A program made the position numbers and the translations under genes. Positions 15,946 through 17,112 of a DNA stretch of 17,112 nt are shown in pieces. Source of the stretch: Deltaproteobacteria bacterium (lineage in GTDB: Bacteria > Desulfobacterota > Desulfobaccia > Desulfobaccales > 0-14-0-80-60-11); assembly GCA_021817645.1 (NCBI GenBank), contig JAKAGH010000027.1, positions 1 to 17,112 on the forward strand, given 5' to 3'. Below the pieces are notes generated by a model. It searched no databases. It saw only the letters and a program-made list of their open reading frames with translations, and was not told the origin of the DNA. The first letter of the stretch is position 1. Each line of letters begins with the position of its first letter.

Positions 15946-15996
15946 TTACGCCACCCCCACCCTAACCCTCCCCCCTCGCAGGGGGAGGGGATAAGA
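15946..15996 (+). repeat. Left 51-bp inverted repeat of the DUF559 cassette
   Basis: It is the reverse complement of 16457-16507 except for one base (C at the loop, A in the other copy). Within it CCCTCCCCC and GGGGGAGGG form a 9-bp hairpin with a CTCGCA loop (about 15965-15988), preceded by CACCCCCACCCTAA. It is strongly strand-asymmetric: C-rich, then G-rich. Confidence 0.9.
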
Positions 15997-16023
15997 TGTT
16001 GGATTTTTGGGGGTTCAGTAAAT

Positions 16024-16377
16024 ATGCCGGACCTGGTCAGTCTTTCGAGAAACTTAAGAAAGAATCAGACTGACGCAGAAATCCTGTTATGGCGGCATTT
16101 GCGGGGAAAACAATTAGGAGGATTGAGGTTTCGGAGGCAACATCCCCTCGGCAGATATATAGTCGATTTTGTGTGCTTAGAGAAAAGATTGGTCCTGGAA
16201 CTTGATGGCGGCCAGCATGGGGAGGAAGAAGGACAGATTAAAGATAAAGAAAGGGAGCAGTGGTTAAGAACGGAAGGTTACCAGGTGTTAAGATTCTGGA
16301 ACAACGACGTCTTAACCAACCTGGAAGGCGTCATTGACATGATACGAGCAAATGTTCTCCCTGATTCAGATGACTGA
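16024..16377 (+). CDS. DUF559 endonuclease-domain protein (Vsr-like fold)
   Basis: This 117-residue protein is the full length usual for the family. Conserved features: LRKNQTDAEILLWRHLR (helix, Glu19), GLRFRRQHPLGRYIVDFVC (Asp48), LVLELDGGQH (Glu59, Asp61, His65), GYQVLRFWNNDVL (Trp92, Asn93) and a final NLEGVIDMI. The family is related to very-short-patch repair endonucleases and PD-(D/E)XK nucleases; Asp48 and Glu59 are plausible metal ligands, but the biochemical role of DUF559 proteins is not established. ATG 16024 has only a weak upstream G-run as a binding site. Its less GC-rich codon use and the flanking inverted repeats suggest transfer. It interrupts the murG-murC junction and probably has no role in wall synthesis. 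Family call strong, function unknown. Confidence 0.9.
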   Translation: MPDLVSLSRNLRKNQTDAEILLWRHLRGKQLGGLRFRRQHPLGRYIVDFVCLEKRLVLELDGGQHGEEEGQIKDKEREQWLRTEGYQVLRFWNNDVLTNLEGVIDMIRANVLPDSDD

Positions 16378-16456
16378 AAGAAATATGATCTATATTAAGG
16401 AAAAATACCAATTAAAAAGTACTCCGAAAAAGCAATAATAACAAAGATGTTTCTGC

Positions 16457-16507
16457 TCTTATCCCCTCCCCCTTCGAGGGGGGAGGGTTAGGGTGGGGGT
16501 GGCGTAA
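16457..16507 (-). repeat. Right 51-bp inverted repeat of the DUF559 cassette
   Basis: It matches the left copy at 50 of 51 positions on the opposite strand. Its own hairpin, CCCTCCCCC with GGGGGAGGG around a TTCGAG loop, is kept. The only difference from the left copy is in the loop, so both palindromes remain perfect. Confidence 0.9.
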
Positions 16508-16544
16508 AGAATTGTAAGGTGGGCATTACCCCAAAAGCAGAGTT

Positions 16545-17112
16545 ATGACTAGAAAAACCTACCACTTCATCGGCGTTGGCGGCATCGGCATGAGCGGGTT
16601 GGCCGAGCTTTTGGTGCGGCGCGGGCATAAAGTGAGCGGCTCCGATCTGGCCGCCAATGGCATCACTTTGCGCCTCGAGACCCTGGGGGTCCGGTTCCAT
16701 GAGGGGCATCGGCCGGAGCACCTGGGCGCGGCCGAGGTCGTGGTCCACTCCACCGCGGTGAAGGAAGACAACCCCGAGCTGGCCGCGGCCAGGACCAAAG
16801 GCCTCACCGTGCTGCGCCGGGGCGAAATGCTGGCCCGGCTGATGGCGGGCCACTTCCAAATCGCCATCACCGGCGCGCACGGCAAGACCTCCACCACCGC
16901 CATGGTGGCCGCGATTCTTCGGGCCGGGGGCCTGGACCCGTCGGTGCTGGTGGGGGCCCTGTGGGACCATTTGGGGTCCAACGCGGTCCTGGGCCGGGGG
17001 GAGTATTTCGTGGCCGAAGCCGACGAAAGCGACGGCTCCTTTGGCTATCTGCAGCCCCAAATCACGGTGATCACCAATCTCGACCGGGAACACCTGGATT
17101 TTTACGGCGATC
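16545..17112 (+). CDS. murC: MurC, UDP-MurNAc:L-alanine ligase (3' partial)
   Basis: The first 189 residues are present and the frame is open to the window end. MurC adds L-Ala to UDP-MurNAc, the first stem-peptide step. The start reads MTRKTYHFIGVGGIGMSGLA, the MurC nucleotide-binding glycine-rich N terminus, followed by SGSDL, VVVHSTAVKEDNPEL, RRGEMLARLM, the ATPase P-loop ITGAHGKTSTTAM (Lys114), VAEADESDGSF and VITNLDREHLDFYGD. ATG 16545 fits the family start, with only a weak AGAG (16539-16542) upstream. The 37 bp between the right inverted repeat and this ATG leave little room for a promoter, so expression likely depends on read-through across the DUF559 cassette or on a promoter within it. 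Identity is secure; the C-terminal half is not visible. Confidence 0.96.
   Translation, partial: MTRKTYHFIGVGGIGMSGLAELLVRRGHKVSGSDLAANGITLRLETLGVRFHEGHRPEHLGAAEVVVHSTAVKEDNPELAAARTKGLTVLRRGEMLARLMAGHFQIAITGAHGKTSTTAMVAAILRAGGLDPSVLVGALWDHLGSNAVLGRGEYFVAEADESDGSFGYLQPQITVITNLDREHLDFYGD

Larger units (their letters stand above)
15946..16507. mobile_element. Candidate non-autonomous mobile cassette carrying a DUF559 gene
   Basis: A 562-bp segment is bounded by 51-bp inverted repeats (15946-15996 and 16457-16507) that differ at one base. It contains one gene, DUF559 (16024-16377), on the operon strand, plus an AT-rich tail (16378-16456). It separates murG from murC, which are normally adjacent or nearly so, and is clearly less GC-rich than the neighbouring mur genes. 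No transposase and no clear target duplication directly at the ends were found, so the mode of movement is unknown; the arrangement recalls repeat pairs with a dedicated nuclease such as REP/RAYT. Confidence 0.65.

Overview
This window is most of a bacterial division and cell wall (dcw) cluster, all on the + strand, with two unrelated genes in front. Genes run in the order: PAS/HD-GYP signalling protein (5' end cut off by the window), ruvX, mraZ, rsmH, ftsL, ftsI, murE, murF, mraY, murD, ftsW, murG, a small DUF559 gene, and murC (3' end cut off). The GC-rich coding, the meso-diaminopimelate type MurE (DNPR motif), the FtsI with a C-terminal PASTA domain and the multi-PAS HD-GYP protein suggest a Gram-negative deltaproteobacterial lineage (Desulfobacterota/Syntrophobacterota type). 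This is an inference from gene style; no rRNA or other phylogenetic marker is present.

Region 1 (1-3616): a large cytoplasmic c-di-GMP phosphodiesterase candidate (GAF, five PAS, HD-GYP), a 139-bp gap, then ruvX. Region 2 (3617-3824): the cluster control region, with a palindrome, a good sigma70-type promoter (TTGACA-16-TATTTT) and four GTGGG-type direct repeats at an exact 10-bp pitch. This layout is expected of an MraZ operator; three weaker repeats in the same phasing run into the mraZ ribosome binding site. Region 3 (3825-11821): mraZ to mraY, mostly overlapping or closely spaced. Together the genes give a transcription regulator, a 16S rRNA methyltransferase, a divisome bitopic protein, the septal transpeptidase, the two amino-acid/dipeptide ligases and the lipid I synthase.

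Region 4 (11822-17112): murD, ftsW, murG and murC complete UDP-MurNAc-pentapeptide synthesis, lipid II synthesis and septal glycan polymerisation. Here the otherwise compact operon is interrupted by three kinds of repetitive DNA. Between mraY and murD lies a tandem pair of units of about 184 bp, each ending in a long hairpin. Between ftsW and murG lie two facing arrays of four heptamers. Between murG and murC lies a 562-bp cassette: a DUF559 (Vsr/PD-(D/E)XK-like) endonuclease-type gene bounded by 51-bp inverted repeats that differ at one base, each itself a hairpin. This cassette, less GC-rich than its surroundings and inserted in an essential operon, is the best candidate here for a poorly described mobile or repeat-associated system.

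Several reading frames extend upstream of the likely start. I prefer the starts at 5536 (ftsI), 13505 (ftsW) and 14784 (murG). Non-ATG starts are used by mraZ (GTG), rsmH (GTG) and mraY (TTG). No tRNA, rRNA, CRISPR array or convincing intrinsic terminator was seen.
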